In this document: in pieces, positions 1 through 8,738 of the stretch | Layout: each line of letters opens with the position of its first letter | How positions within the stretch are numbered: the stretch's first letter is position 1 | Origin: Streptomyces viridochromogenes DSM 40736 | Lineage (GTDB): Bacteria > Actinomycetota > Actinomycetes > Streptomycetales > Streptomycetaceae | Assembly: GCF_000158955.1 (NCBI RefSeq) | Contig: NZ_GG657757.1 | Location: 6,913,778-6,961,192, forward strand | Reading direction: 5' to 3' | Length of the DNA: 47,415 bases | Notes under the pieces: generated by a model | Seen by the model: the letters and a program-made list of their open reading frames with translations, nothing else | Told to the model about the DNA's origin: nothing | Database searches by the model: none | Made by a program: the position numbers and the translations under genes

Positions 1-64
1 GTCGGGGAAGGCAAGCACCGGCCCCCGGTGTCGCCCCCCAATGCCCCTGTGCGCCCCCGGTCCG

Positions 65-836
65 TCAGTCGTGTCCCTCGCGGTGCGCGAAGGCGGCGCG
101 CAGGTCCCGGCTCGCCGATCGCGCGGACGCCGCGCACGGCCACGGACGTGAGGAACGTACGGTCGTCGGCGGTGCCGTCCGCGTTCCGGGTCAGTGCGCC
201 GAGCAGCCGCTGACCGGCCGGGGAGGCCCAGCGCGAGTACGGGTGGACCTCGACCCGGGCGATGGCGAGGCAGCTCAGCGTCAGGGCCAGCGGCAGCGCG
301 AACCACAGGGCGACCAGATGACGCGGCATGTCCGGCGGAGCGGGCGTCAGCAGCGCTGCCACGCCCAGGCCGAACACGGCGAGGGCCGCCACGCGCACCT
401 GACGGACGGCCACCGCGACCGTCGTACGGGCGCCGTCGGGCACCGCGAGCCCCGCGCGCACCAGCCGGTCGGCGATCCCGCGCACCGCGTCCGCCGTGGC
501 GGCGGTGGCCCGCACCGGAGCGATCCGGCACTGTCCCTCGGGGCCGATGGCTCCTATGACCGACCGCTCCATCTCGTCCCGCCCGAGCGGATCGACGACC
601 GTCGCCCAGCCGGTGTGGGCCAGCAGCAGACGGCGCTGGCGTGCCATGGCCACGAGGGTCACGTCCGCGACCCGCCGGGGGCCGCCGGAGAGGAACGCGG
701 CCTCGTACAGGGTCAGTTCACGGAAGCGGCCGGCGTCCGCGTCGACGGCCGCGGCGCGTACGGCGGCCAGGCACAGGCGCGTGCACGCCGTGCCCGCCAC
801 GGCCCAGGCCGCCAGCAGGAAAAGGACCCAGAGCAT
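65..836 (-). CDS. TIGR04222-type membrane protein, 3' end frameshifted or running off the window
   Basis: From the ATG at 836 the minus strand encodes a hydrophobic N-terminus (MLWVLFLLAAWAVAG), a conserved block around LTLYEAAFLSGGPRRVADV, and a second membrane stretch near residues 145-195. This order matches the actinobacterial TIGR04222 proteins, whose function is unknown. The start frame stays open to base 1 but stops looking like protein after residues AIGEP. The neighbouring frame reads DLRAAFAHREGHD and stops at 65-67, as this family usually ends. Deleting one C from the CCC run at 106-108 joins the two frames, so I place the end at 65 and suspect a +1 indel (real or a sequencing error). 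No clear Shine-Dalgarno lies upstream. The family sits next to DUF692 genes in many streptomycetes as I recall; here the DUF692 gene is at 5703-7253 on the same strand. Confidence 0.7.
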
Positions 837-837
837 A

Positions 838-914
838 TGTTGTTTGTATGTGACACGGTCGTGAAAACACCATGCCTCGTTCACGATCCGGACGGAGTGT
901 TGTCGGTATGTGAC
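838..914. promoter_or_regulatory. 60-bp-spaced direct repeat and inverted repeat between the TIGR04222 gene and the choline operon
   Basis: TGTTGT-NN-GTATGTGAC occurs at 838-854 and again at 898-914, exactly 60 bases apart. Between them CGTGAA (860-865) faces TTCACG (880-885). The spacing, near a whole number of helical turns, fits a pair of regulator sites for the divergent promoters. The function is inferred; only the repeats are seen. Confidence 0.4.
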
Positions 915-1106
915 GTTCCGCTTCATGGCGGGGCCTACGTCAACCGCCGTCCGCGACGGGCGGGGCCGGCGACTAGCCCACCCGGGTCCTCTGCACCGCC
1001 CGGACGTCCTCGCGGCGGTGTGCCCCGTGGCCGCCGACCGCCCGATGGGCCATCTTGCTGACCGTCGAGCCGATCGGCACCGGCCGGATGCGAAGGAGGC
1101 CCCGCG

Positions 1107-2573
1107 GTGGGCGAGCTGTACATCGACGGCGAGTGGACCCGGGCGGGGGCCGGCGGCAGGCGGGAGGTGGTCAACCCGTACGACGCCTCCGTCGTCACCA
1201 CCGTCGACGAGGCCGACACCACCGACGTGGACCGCGCCGTACGCGCCGCCCGGCGTGCTTTCCAGGAGGAGGACTGGGCGCAGGCCCCCACCCGCCGCCG
1301 GGCCGATCTGCTGCTGCGCGTCCACGACCTGCTGCTGCGCGACCAGGAGGACATCGCCCGCACCGAGACGCTCGACACCGGAAAGACGCTGGCCGAGGCG
1401 CGTATCGACGTGGAGGACGTGGCGAACGCCTTCCGCTACTACGCCGAACTCGCCGACAAGGACGGCGGCCGGGTCGTGGACGTCGGCCCGGACGTCCTCA
1501 GCCGCGTCGTCTACCAGCCGGTCGGCGTCTGCGCGCTCATCGCCCCCTGGAACTACCCGCTCCTCCAGGCCTCCTGGAAGGTCGCCCCGGCCCTGGCCGC
1601 CGGCAACACCTTCGTCCTCAAACCGAGCGAGATCACACCGCTCACCACCATCGCCATGATCCGGCTCATCGAGGAGGCCGGCGCACCGCCCGGCGTCGCC
1701 AACCTGGTCCTGGGCTCCGGGGCGACCGTCGGCGCCGCCCTGACCAGCCATCCCGAGGTCGACCTGGTGTCCTTCACCGGTGGCCTGAACACCGGACGGT
1801 CCATCATGGCCAGCGCCGCCGAGGGGCCGCGCAACATCGCGCTGGAACTGGGCGGCAAGAACCCCAACATCGTCTTCGCCGACGCCGACTTCGACGCCGC
1901 CGTGGACTACGCGCTGGACGCCGCCTTCCTGCACTCCGGGCAGGTCTGCTCGGCCGGCTCGCGCCTGCTGGTCCAGGACTCGCTGCACGACCGGTTCGTC
2001 GAGGCGTACGCCCGCCGCGCCCAGGCGATCCGGCTCGGCAACGGCCTGGACGAGGGCACCGAGAGCGGACCGCTCAGCTCCGCCGAACACCGCGAGAAGG
2101 TCGAGCGCTACATCGCCATCGGCCAGGAGGAGGGCGCCCGCCTCGTCACCGGCGGCACCCGCCCCGACGACCCCGCCCTCAGCCGCGGCTTCTTCCTGCT
2201 GCCGACGATCTTCGCCGACTGTGACCGGTCCATGCGGATCGTCCAGGAGGAGATCTTCGGCCCGGTGGTCACCGTCGAGCGCTTCCACACCGAGGACGAG
2301 GCGGTGCGCCTGGCCAACGACACCCGCTACGGCCTGGCCGGCGGCGTGTGGACCTCCGACGCGAGCCGCGCCCAGCGCGTCGCCCAGCGGCTGCGGCACG
2401 GCACCGTGTGGATCAACGACTTCCACCCCTATGTGCCACAGGCCGAGTGGGGCGGCTTCGGCCGCTCCGGCGTCGGGCGCGAACTGGGCCCCACCGGGCT
2501 GCGGGAGTACCAGGAGGCCCAGCACATCTACCAGAACCTGGCCCCCGCCCCCTCCGGCTGGTTCAAGGGCTGA
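1107..2573 (+). CDS. Betaine-aldehyde-dehydrogenase-like NAD(P)-dependent aldehyde dehydrogenase (BetB/GbsA type)
   Basis: This is a full-length ALDH-superfamily protein (488 aa, the usual length). It should oxidise an aldehyde to the acid with NAD(P)+; next to a GMC alcohol dehydrogenase the likely substrate is betaine aldehyde. Visible hallmarks are PWNYP (Asn149), LKPSE (Lys172 in the nucleotide pocket), the general-base Glu247 in ALELGGKNP, and the catalytic Cys281 in FLHSGQVCS. The glycine motif is FTGG rather than the more common FTGS. I chose the GTG at 1107 because AAGGAGG lies 8-14 bases upstream. It leads a plus-strand operon with the GMC oxidoreductase and an APC permease. A related amino-aldehyde substrate cannot be excluded from sequence. 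Confidence 0.9.
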   Translation: MGELYIDGEWTRAGAGGRREVVNPYDASVVTTVDEADTTDVDRAVRAARRAFQEEDWAQAPTRRRADLLLRVHDLLLRDQEDIARTETLDTGKTLAEARIDVEDVANAFRYYAELADKDGGRVVDVGPDVLSRVVYQPVGVCALIAPWNYPLLQASWKVAPALAAGNTFVLKPSEITPLTTIAMIRLIEEAGAPPGVANLVLGSGATVGAALTSHPEVDLVSFTGGLNTGRSIMASAAEGPRNIALELGGKNPNIVFADADFDAAVDYALDAAFLHSGQVCSAGSRLLVQDSLHDRFVEAYARRAQAIRLGNGLDEGTESGPLSSAEHREKVERYIAIGQEEGARLVTGGTRPDDPALSRGFFLLPTIFADCDRSMRIVQEEIFGPVVTVERFHTEDEAVRLANDTRYGLAGGVWTSDASRAQRVAQRLRHGTVWINDFHPYVPQAEWGGFGRSGVGRELGPTGLREYQEAQHIYQNLAPAPSGWFKG

Positions 2574-2634
2574 CCCTCCCGCAGCACACCGCCCGCCCGT
2601 GGCGCACCGAACGACAAAGAAAGCAGGGCACCGC

Positions 2635-4206
2635 ATGGCCCCCACCTCCGCACACGGCGCCGAGTCCGCCTACGACTACGTCATCGTCGGCGGCGGCACC
2701 GCCGGCTGCGTGCTCGCCGCCCGGCTGAGCGAGGACCCCGACTGCCGCGTCTGCGTCATCGAGGGCGGCCCCAGCGACGTCGGCGACGAGCGCATCCTGC
2801 GCCTGCGGAACTGGATCAACCTGCTCGGCTCCGAGTTCGACTACGGCTACACCACGGTCGAGCAGCCGCGTGGCAACTCGCACATCCTGCACTCACGGGC
2901 CCGTGTGCTCGGCGGCTGTTCCTCGCACAACACACTGATCAGCTTCCTGCCGCTGCCGCAGGACCTCGACGACTGGGTGGACCGGGGCTGCTCCGGCTGG
3001 GACCCGGCGACGATCCTCCCCTACCGCGACCGGCTGAAGACCGAGATCGTCCCGGTGGCCGAGGCCGACCGCAACCCCATCGCCAAGGACTTCGTCACCG
3101 CCGCCTCCCGCGCCCTCGGCGTCCCCGTCGTCGACGACTTCAACGCCGAGCCCTTCGCCGACGGCACCGGCTTCTTCTCGCTGGCCTACCAGCCGGAGGG
3201 CAACCTGCGCTCCTCCGCCTCCGTCGCGTACCTGCACCCGGTGCTGGACCGGCCCAACCTCACGCTCCTGCTGGAGACCTGGGCGCACCGGCTGCTCACC
3301 GACGACTCGGGACGGCTGACCCGCGTCGCCGTCCGGGGGGCCGACGGCGAGTCCGCCACCGTACGCGCCGAGCGCGAACTGGTGCTGTGCGCCGGTGCCA
3401 TCGACACCCCGCGGCTGCTGATGCTCTCCGGCATCGGCCCGGCCGACGACCTGCGCGCCCTCGGCATCGACGTACGGGCCGACCTGCCCGGAGTGGGCGA
3501 GAACCTGCTGGACCACCCCGAGTCCGTGATCGTCTGGGAGACCGAGGGCCCGCTGCCGCCCAACTCCGCGATGGACTCCGACGCGGGCCTGTTCCTCCGC
3601 CGCGACAAGGGGCAGCCCCGCCCGGACCTGATGTTCCACTTCTACCAGCTGCCGTTCACCGTCAACACCGAACGCCTCGGCTACCCGGTCCCCGCGCACG
3701 GGGTGTCCATGACGCCCAACGTGCCGCGTGCCCGCTCCACCGGCCGCATGTGGCTGCGCAGCGCCGACCCCGCCCAGCACCCCGCCCTGGACTTCCGGTA
3801 CTTCACCGACCCGGAGGGCTACGACGAGCGCACCATCGTGGACGGTCTGAAGATCGCCCGCGAGGTGGCCGCCACCGGCCCGCTGCGCGACTGGCTCGTC
3901 CGCGAGGTCGCCCCCGGCCCCGACGTCGTCTCCGACGCCGCCCTGTCGGAGTACGGGCGCCGCGCCGCGCACACCGTCTACCACCCGGCGGGCACCTGCC
4001 GCATGGGCGCCCCGGACGACCCGATGGCCGTGTGCGACCCCGAGTTGCGGCTGCGCGGCTTCGAAGGCGTACGGATCGTCGACGCGTCGGTGTTCCCGGC
4101 CATGCCCACCATCAACCCGATGGTGACCGTGCTGCTCGCCGCCGAACGCGCCGCCGACCTGATCACCGGCCGTACCGGCCCCTCCCGGCGGGAGGCCGGG
4201 CAGTGA
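2635..4206 (+). CDS. GMC family FAD-dependent oxidoreductase, choline-dehydrogenase-like (BetA type)
   Basis: This is a 523-residue flavoprotein alcohol oxidoreductase. The N-terminal FAD-binding motif is VIVGGGTAGCVLAARLSE (residues 16-33), followed by the GMC segment ARVLGGCSSHN. The C-terminal domain has YHPAGTCRMG, with the active-site His that abstracts the substrate proton, and DASVFPAMPTINPM near the end. Upstream is a BetB-like aldehyde dehydrogenase and downstream a permease whose start overlaps this stop (GTGA at 4203-4206). The set therefore reads as choline to betaine aldehyde to glycine betaine. The start ATG at 2635 follows 61 bases of non-coding sequence. GMC enzymes are broad, so another primary alcohol (for example an amino alcohol) is possible. 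Confidence 0.88.
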   Translation: MAPTSAHGAESAYDYVIVGGGTAGCVLAARLSEDPDCRVCVIEGGPSDVGDERILRLRNWINLLGSEFDYGYTTVEQPRGNSHILHSRARVLGGCSSHNTLISFLPLPQDLDDWVDRGCSGWDPATILPYRDRLKTEIVPVAEADRNPIAKDFVTAASRALGVPVVDDFNAEPFADGTGFFSLAYQPEGNLRSSASVAYLHPVLDRPNLTLLLETWAHRLLTDDSGRLTRVAVRGADGESATVRAERELVLCAGAIDTPRLLMLSGIGPADDLRALGIDVRADLPGVGENLLDHPESVIVWETEGPLPPNSAMDSDAGLFLRRDKGQPRPDLMFHFYQLPFTVNTERLGYPVPAHGVSMTPNVPRARSTGRMWLRSADPAQHPALDFRYFTDPEGYDERTIVDGLKIAREVAATGPLRDWLVREVAPGPDVVSDAALSEYGRRAAHTVYHPAGTCRMGAPDDPMAVCDPELRLRGFEGVRIVDASVFPAMPTINPMVTVLLAAERAADLITGRTGPSRREAGQ

Positions 4207-5681
4207 CGAGTCCTCAGCCTCCCGAACCGGCGTCCGGCGTCCCCGGAGGGGAGCCCGGCTCGGAGTTCCGCAAGGACATGGGCCCCTGGGCCAACTTCGC
4301 CCTCGGCTTCACCTACCTCTCCCCGGTGGTCAGCACCTACACCCTGTTCGGCACCGCGCTCGCCGAGGGCGGACCGCCGATGATCTGGGCGTTCGTGCTC
4401 GCCGGCTGCGGCCAGTTCCTCGTCGCGCTGATCTTCGGCGAGATCGTGGCGCAGTACCCCATCGCCGGCGGCGTCTACCCCTGGGCCCGGCGGTTGTGGG
4501 GCAAACGCTGGGCGTGGATGACCGGCTGGATCTACATGTGGGCGCTGCTGGTGACCATCACCGCCGTCGCCTACGGCGCCGGCCCCTACATCGCCATCCT
4601 CTTCGGCTTCGACCCCACCGTGCACACCACCGTGCTGTGCACCGCGGTGCTCATCGCCATCGCCGTCCTCATCAACTACGCCGGCACCAAGGCACTGTCG
4701 GCGGCGGCCATCATCGGTTTCACCGGCGAGCTCATCGGCGCCCTCGTCGTCGGCATCTACCTGCTCTCCACGCACCGCCACCACAACATCGGCGTCATCT
4801 TCGACACCTACGGCACCGAGGGCAACGGCTCCTACCTGCCGGTGTTCCTCGGGGCGGCCATCATCGGCTTCTACCAGTACTACGGCTTCGAGGCGTGCGG
4901 TGACACCGCCGAGGAGGTCGCCCACCCGGGCCGCGTGATCCCCCGCGCGATGCGCCGCACCATCTACATCGGCGGCGCCGCGGCCACGTTCACCTGCATG
5001 TCGCTGCTGCTGTCGGTCACGGACTACAACGCGGTCATCTCCGGCGAGGATGCCGACCCGGTGGTGACCGTGCTGTACGACGCCATGGGCACGGGCGGGG
5101 CGCGGGCGGTGATGGCCGTGGTGCTGATCTCCTTCCTGTCCTGCACGATCAGCCTCCAGGCCGCCGCCGGCCGGCTCATCTACTCCTACGCCCGCGACGA
5201 GATGATCGTCGGGCACCGGCTGCTGCGGCGGTTCTCCCACGCCCGCGCGGTGCCCGGCTACGCGCTGCTGGTGGCCGCGGTGGTGCCGATGCTCATCGCG
5301 TTCGCCTCGCTGGCCTCCGAGGACGCCCTCACCAACATCGTCTCGTTCGCGATCCTCGGTATCTACGCCTCGTTCCAGATGGTGGTCCTGGCCGCGCTGC
5401 GCGCCCGGCTCAAGGGCTGGCGTCCGGCAGGGGAGTTCACCCTGGGCCGCTGGGGACTCCTGGTGAACGTCGGGGCGCTGGCCTACGGCATCTTCGCCAT
5501 CGTCAACATCTGCTGGGCCCGCACCCCGGAGAAGCCCTGGTGGGAGAACTGGATCGTCCTGCTGAGCGGTGCCGTGGTGCTGGGGACCGGGCTGCTCTAC
5601 ATGTTCACCACGCACCACTACGGCCGCGGTGACGCCCCGGCGGGTGACGCGGTGCCGAAGGAACGGCAGACGAAGACGTGA
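4203..5681 (+). CDS. APC-superfamily amino acid/amine permease
   Basis: A 492-residue integral membrane protein with about twelve hydrophobic segments. The conserved first helix and loop typical of APC transporters are seen at FALGFTYLSPVVSTYTLFG, with the later motif GGVYPWARRLWG. The GTG start (4203) overlaps the stop of the GMC oxidoreductase gene, so translation is probably coupled. The substrate is not readable from sequence, but its place as third gene of the cassette suggests uptake of choline or another amine feeding the two dehydrogenases. This would be an APC carrier doing the job that BCCT carriers do elsewhere. The stop is 21 bases from the convergent DUF692 gene stop, leaving no room for a long terminator. 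Confidence 0.88.
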   Translation: MTSPQPPEPASGVPGGEPGSEFRKDMGPWANFALGFTYLSPVVSTYTLFGTALAEGGPPMIWAFVLAGCGQFLVALIFGEIVAQYPIAGGVYPWARRLWGKRWAWMTGWIYMWALLVTITAVAYGAGPYIAILFGFDPTVHTTVLCTAVLIAIAVLINYAGTKALSAAAIIGFTGELIGALVVGIYLLSTHRHHNIGVIFDTYGTEGNGSYLPVFLGAAIIGFYQYYGFEACGDTAEEVAHPGRVIPRAMRRTIYIGGAAATFTCMSLLLSVTDYNAVISGEDADPVVTVLYDAMGTGGARAVMAVVLISFLSCTISLQAAAGRLIYSYARDEMIVGHRLLRRFSHARAVPGYALLVAAVVPMLIAFASLASEDALTNIVSFAILGIYASFQMVVLAALRARLKGWRPAGEFTLGRWGLLVNVGALAYGIFAIVNICWARTPEKPWWENWIVLLSGAVVLGTGLLYMFTTHHYGRGDAPAGDAVPKERQTKT

Positions 5682-5702
5682 CGACCGGCCCGCGGACACG
5701 AC

Positions 5703-7253
5703 CTAGCGGCGCAGCAGCACCCTGCGTGTGGCGCGGGCCAGTCGGTGGGCCGGACGGTGGGATCGCGGTGCCGGTCCGGACCGCTCCAGCCACCACTCCC
5801 GCAGCTTCCGCCGTGCCGCGGTGTCCTGCGGCCGTCCCGCGGTCAGCAGGTGCTCGGCGAAGGTGAGGGCGTCGCGTCGGTAGCCGTCGGTCATGGGCTG
5901 GGTCCGGGCGTAGGCCAGGAAGGCCGTGCGGTACTCCGCCCCGAGGATCACCGGCAGTTCGGGCGCGACCTTGGCCACGACATCGGCCCGCTTGGCCGCG
6001 AGCGCCCGCGCCTGGACGCCGACCCGCGCCCGGTCGAACCCCTCGGGCACGGGCGCTTTGGCGACCAGCGCGGACAGCAGCGCGGCCTGCGCGAGGCCGA
6101 GCCGCTGCCGAGCGGCTCCACCGTCACCGGGCCGGGGAAGGCCGCAGGCGCCCCGTGTCGCCCCGACCTCCCCGCCCGGCCGCCCGGCGCCGCCCCGAGC
6201 GACCATCCCGCTCGCGACGCCTCGGGTCTCTCCGAGCAGCCCGGCCCCGGCTCCGGGCCGCAGCTCCTCGTGCCGCGCGGCACCGACAGCCTCTTCTCCT
6301 CGCCCGCCCGGCGCCGCATCCTCGGCGACGTCACCGGTCAGCGCGGCATCGACAGCCCCCGTCTCCCCTCGCCGGGCGGCGACGACCGCGCCGCCCGCCG
6401 AGCGGAGCTCCGTCTTCACGCGCTCCACGGCCCCCGCGTCCAGCGCCCGGCGGATCGCGCCCAGTTCCCCCTCCAGCTCCGCCGACTCGGGGAAGTTCTC
6501 GTCGCGCTCCAGCAGCACCCCCGGCGGGGACACCCGGGACGCGAGGTCCGTCAGGATGTCGAGGACCGGGCGCGGGACCGGGTGGGCGTGGCTGTCGTGC
6601 CAGACGCCGTCGCGTTCGAAGCCGCCCGCCACATGGACGTAGGCGATGGCCTCCAGGGGCAGCTCGGCGAGGGCCTTGACGGGGTCTTCGCCGCGGTTGA
6701 CGTGGTTGGTGTGCAGATTGGCCACGTCGATCAGGAGCCGCACGCCCGTACGGTCGGCCAGCTCGTACAGGAACTGGCCCTCCGTCATCTCCTCGCCCGG
6801 CCAGGCGATCAGCGCGGCGATGTTCTCCACGGCCAGCGGCACCGGCAGCGCCTCCTGCGCGATGCGCACGTTCTCGCACAGCACGTCGAGGGCGTCCCGG
6901 GTCCGGGGGACGGGCAGCAGATGGCCCGCCTCCAGACGCGGGGACGCGGTCAGCGCGCCGCCCGCCCGTACGAACGCGATGTGCTCGGTGACCAGCGGCG
7001 ACCCCAGCGCCTCCACCCGCTCGGCCAGCGCCACCAGCCGGCTCTCGGCGGGCCGGTCCGCGCCCCCGAGGCCGAGCGAGACGCCGTGCGGCACCACGGT
7101 GACGCCGCGCTCGCGCAGCCGCCGCAGCGACTCGGGCAGGTGCCCGGGGCAGACGTTCTCGGCCACGGTCTCGACCCAGTCGATCCCCGGCATGCGCTCC
7201 ACGGCGTCCGCGATCTCCGGTCGCCACCCGATGCCCGTCCCCAGTCGCTCCAT
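5703..7253 (-). CDS. DUF692 (MbnB/TglH-like) iron enzyme with a C-terminal extension
   Basis: A 516-residue protein. Residues 1-285 are the DUF692 TIM-barrel fold. The putative metal ligands are all present: His56 (PHGVS), His91 (TEHIAF), Glu143 (VENIA), Asp176 and His181/His184 (LLIDVANLHTNHVN), His207 (YVHVAG), Asp220/His222 (HDSHAH) and Glu249 (LLERDENFP). Characterised relatives (MbnB, TglH, ChrH) are di/tri-iron oxidases that modify cysteine in peptides. About 85 residues of Gly/Ala/Arg-rich linker follow, then a helical region (about 375-490) including LAQAALLSALVA and FLAYARTQPMTDGYRRDAL. That makes the protein nearly twice the usual DUF692 size. The ATG at 7253 has a strong GGAGGAGGGG upstream. 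No obvious precursor peptide or MbnC-like partner is adjacent, so the substrate is unknown. Confidence 0.85.
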   Translation of the reverse strand: MERLGTGIGWRPEIADAVERMPGIDWVETVAENVCPGHLPESLRRLRERGVTVVPHGVSLGLGGADRPAESRLVALAERVEALGSPLVTEHIAFVRAGGALTASPRLEAGHLLPVPRTRDALDVLCENVRIAQEALPVPLAVENIAALIAWPGEEMTEGQFLYELADRTGVRLLIDVANLHTNHVNRGEDPVKALAELPLEAIAYVHVAGGFERDGVWHDSHAHPVPRPVLDILTDLASRVSPPGVLLERDENFPESAELEGELGAIRRALDAGAVERVKTELRSAGGAVVAARRGETGAVDAALTGDVAEDAAPGGRGEEAVGAARHEELRPGAGAGLLGETRGVASGMVARGGAGRPGGEVGATRGACGLPRPGDGGAARQRLGLAQAALLSALVAKAPVPEGFDRARVGVQARALAAKRADVVAKVAPELPVILGAEYRTAFLAYARTQPMTDGYRRDALTFAEHLLTAGRPQDTAARRKLREWWLERSGPAPRSHRPAHRLARATRRVLLRR

Positions 7254-7367
7254 CGTCCCCCTCCTCCGCACGGCCCGATCCTCGAACGTGAGGGGGGTAT
7301 GGCCCAGCCGCCCGGCCCCGAACCGCACAGGGCCGTCCTTCAGAGGAACATTTGAGGTTCGGCGGCG

Positions 7368-7817
7368 CTACGCCGTGCGGGAGGAGCGGTAGTTGAACAC
7401 CGACCACAGGACGAACAGGCCCGTCACGATCATGATGATCGACCAGAACGGCTGGTACGGCAGCCAGATGAAGTTCGCGATCAGCGCCAGCCCGACCACG
7501 ACCGCCGCCACGATTCGCGCCCAGGGCTCAGCGGTGAACAGGCCGAACCCGGCCGCCACCGCGAGCACGCCGATGACCAGGTGGATCCAGCCCCAGGCCG
7601 TCAGGTCGAACTCGAAGACGTAGTCGCCGAAGCTCGTGTACACCTCGTCGTTCGCGATCGCCACGATGCCCTCGAACACGGCGAAGAGGCCGTAGACGAT
7701 CATCAGGGTGCCGCTCAGAGCGAGATCTCCGGGCGTCGAGGAATCGTCGGTACCGTCGTAGCCGGCACCGCTGGGCGACCGGTCGTCGCCGGAGGGAGAG
7801 TTTGCGGCGCTGGTCAT
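7368..7817 (-). CDS. Small four-helix membrane protein, DUF7144-like
   Basis: A 149-residue protein. A polar, Ser/Asp-rich N-terminus of about 30 residues is followed by four hydrophobic segments: LMIVYGLFAVFEGIVAI, IHLVIGVLAVAAGFGLF, IVAAVVVGLALIANFIWLPY and IIMIVTGLFVLWSVF. The pattern matches a family of short actinobacterial integral membrane proteins of unknown function, often placed near stress or envelope genes. The ATG at 7817 is preceded by TCAGGAGGCAGCC, a good ribosome-binding site. It lies upstream of, and on the same strand as, the DUF692 gene, with 114 bases between them, so cotranscription is possible but not shown. Confidence 0.8.
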   Translation of the reverse strand: MTSAANSPSGDDRSPSGAGYDGTDDSSTPGDLALSGTLMIVYGLFAVFEGIVAIANDEVYTSFGDYVFEFDLTAWGWIHLVIGVLAVAAGFGLFTAEPWARIVAAVVVGLALIANFIWLPYQPFWSIIMIVTGLFVLWSVFNYRSSRTA

Positions 7818-7928
7818 GGCTGCCTCCTGAATGAGGGTTGTCCGGTAACCCCACTGGAGCACCCGTCCGCGTCCGGCGCGCCCGCGGCTGCTCCGAACGA
7901 GTGGCCGCAAGGGCATCTAGTGCCCCGA

Positions 7929-7964
7929 CAGGCAACGTTCGCCCCGTCGCGCAAACGTTGCCTG
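7929..7964 (-). terminator. Hairpin downstream of the PTH2-like gene
   Basis: CAGGCAACGTT (7929-7939) pairs perfectly with AACGTTGCCTG (7954-7964) around a 14-base loop, and GTGCC/GGCAC outside extend it (7920-7924 and 7969-7973). It starts 13 bases past the stop of the gene at 7977-8696, as expected for a terminator. The long loop leaves an operator function possible. Confidence 0.45.
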
Positions 7965-7976
7965 CCGCGGCACGGG

Positions 7977-8696
7977 CTACCGGCGCAGCGCCGGGTGGTC
8001 CGCGACGACCGTGCACGAGCCGGGCGCGATCTCCGTGAACCCCGCGTCGCGCACCACCGGCAGTCCGCTGCCCGTCAGTTCGGGCCAGCGGGCCCGGTCG
8101 GCCGTCCGTACGGCGAGCGGGAAGCCCCCGTCGTGCCAGGCGGCCCGCTCCTCGTCGGACAGCTCCCACCAGGCCAGCTGTGCGGCGTGCCCGGCCTGGG
8201 CCATCGCCTTGCCGGCCGACATGCCGAGGTCGGGGTTCAGCCACAGCACGGGGGCGGTCGCGTCCGCGTCCACCGGCGGTTCCGGGTCGTCCAGGTCGGT
8301 GCCGGAGACCTGGAGCCGGGCCAGGTCCCTGGGCCAGCCGTCCAGCGGGACCGGCGGGAAGACCCGCACCTCAGCCGACTTGCCGGTGACCGTGAGGCCG
8401 GGCAGCGCCTCGGCCCGCCGCCACTCGGCGCCGCGCGCCCGCCGCACCACCTTGCGGATCCTGGCGTCCTGCCAGTCGCGCATGGCCTGGGCCCACTCGC
8501 CGTCGCCGGCCGACCGCTCGTCAGCGAGGATCGTCAGCACGGCCCGCGCCGCCGTCTCCAGCGCGTCCGTACGCGCCGGCGGATCCGTGCGCTCGATCCG
8601 CACGACCAGCGGCAGCACGAACTGCGGTGCCGCATCGCGCGCCGAGGGTTCGGAACGGAAAGGGCTGTCACTCACGGGCGTCGGGTCTTCGCTCAC
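7977..8696 (-). CDS. Peptidyl-tRNA hydrolase, PTH2-like
   Basis: A 239-residue protein whose second half carries the PTH2 signature: LWLNPDLGMSAGKAMAQAGHAA, the region that in archaeal and eukaryotic PTH2 begins with a conserved Lys and Gly-Lys-x-x-x-Gln-x-x-His. PTH2 enzymes cleave the ester between peptide and tRNA. The N-terminal 110 residues (FVLPLVVRIERTDPP onward) are an added region found in the actinobacterial versions. The start is the GTG at 8696; there is only a weak ribosome-binding site, and the divergent ABC transporter gene begins 28-43 bases away, so the two share a promoter region. Streptomyces also has a canonical Pth elsewhere, so this one may have a specialised role. Confidence 0.72.
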   Translation of the reverse strand: MSEDPTPVSDSPFRSEPSARDAAPQFVLPLVVRIERTDPPARTDALETAARAVLTILADERSAGDGEWAQAMRDWQDARIRKVVRRARGAEWRRAEALPGLTVTGKSAEVRVFPPVPLDGWPRDLARLQVSGTDLDDPEPPVDADATAPVLWLNPDLGMSAGKAMAQAGHAAQLAWWELSDEERAAWHDGGFPLAVRTADRARWPELTGSGLPVVRDAGFTEIAPGSCTVVADHPALRR

Positions 8697-8738
8697 GAAT
8701 CCCAGTGTGCCAGCCGGGAGATCGTGCAGGATGGCCGC

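Noticed and set aside
3978..5699. 573-codon minus-strand frame opposite the APC permease
   Set aside because: Composition (Val/Asp/Gly/His-rich, no motif) is typical of an antisense shadow; the permease strand has clear membrane helices and coupled start codons.
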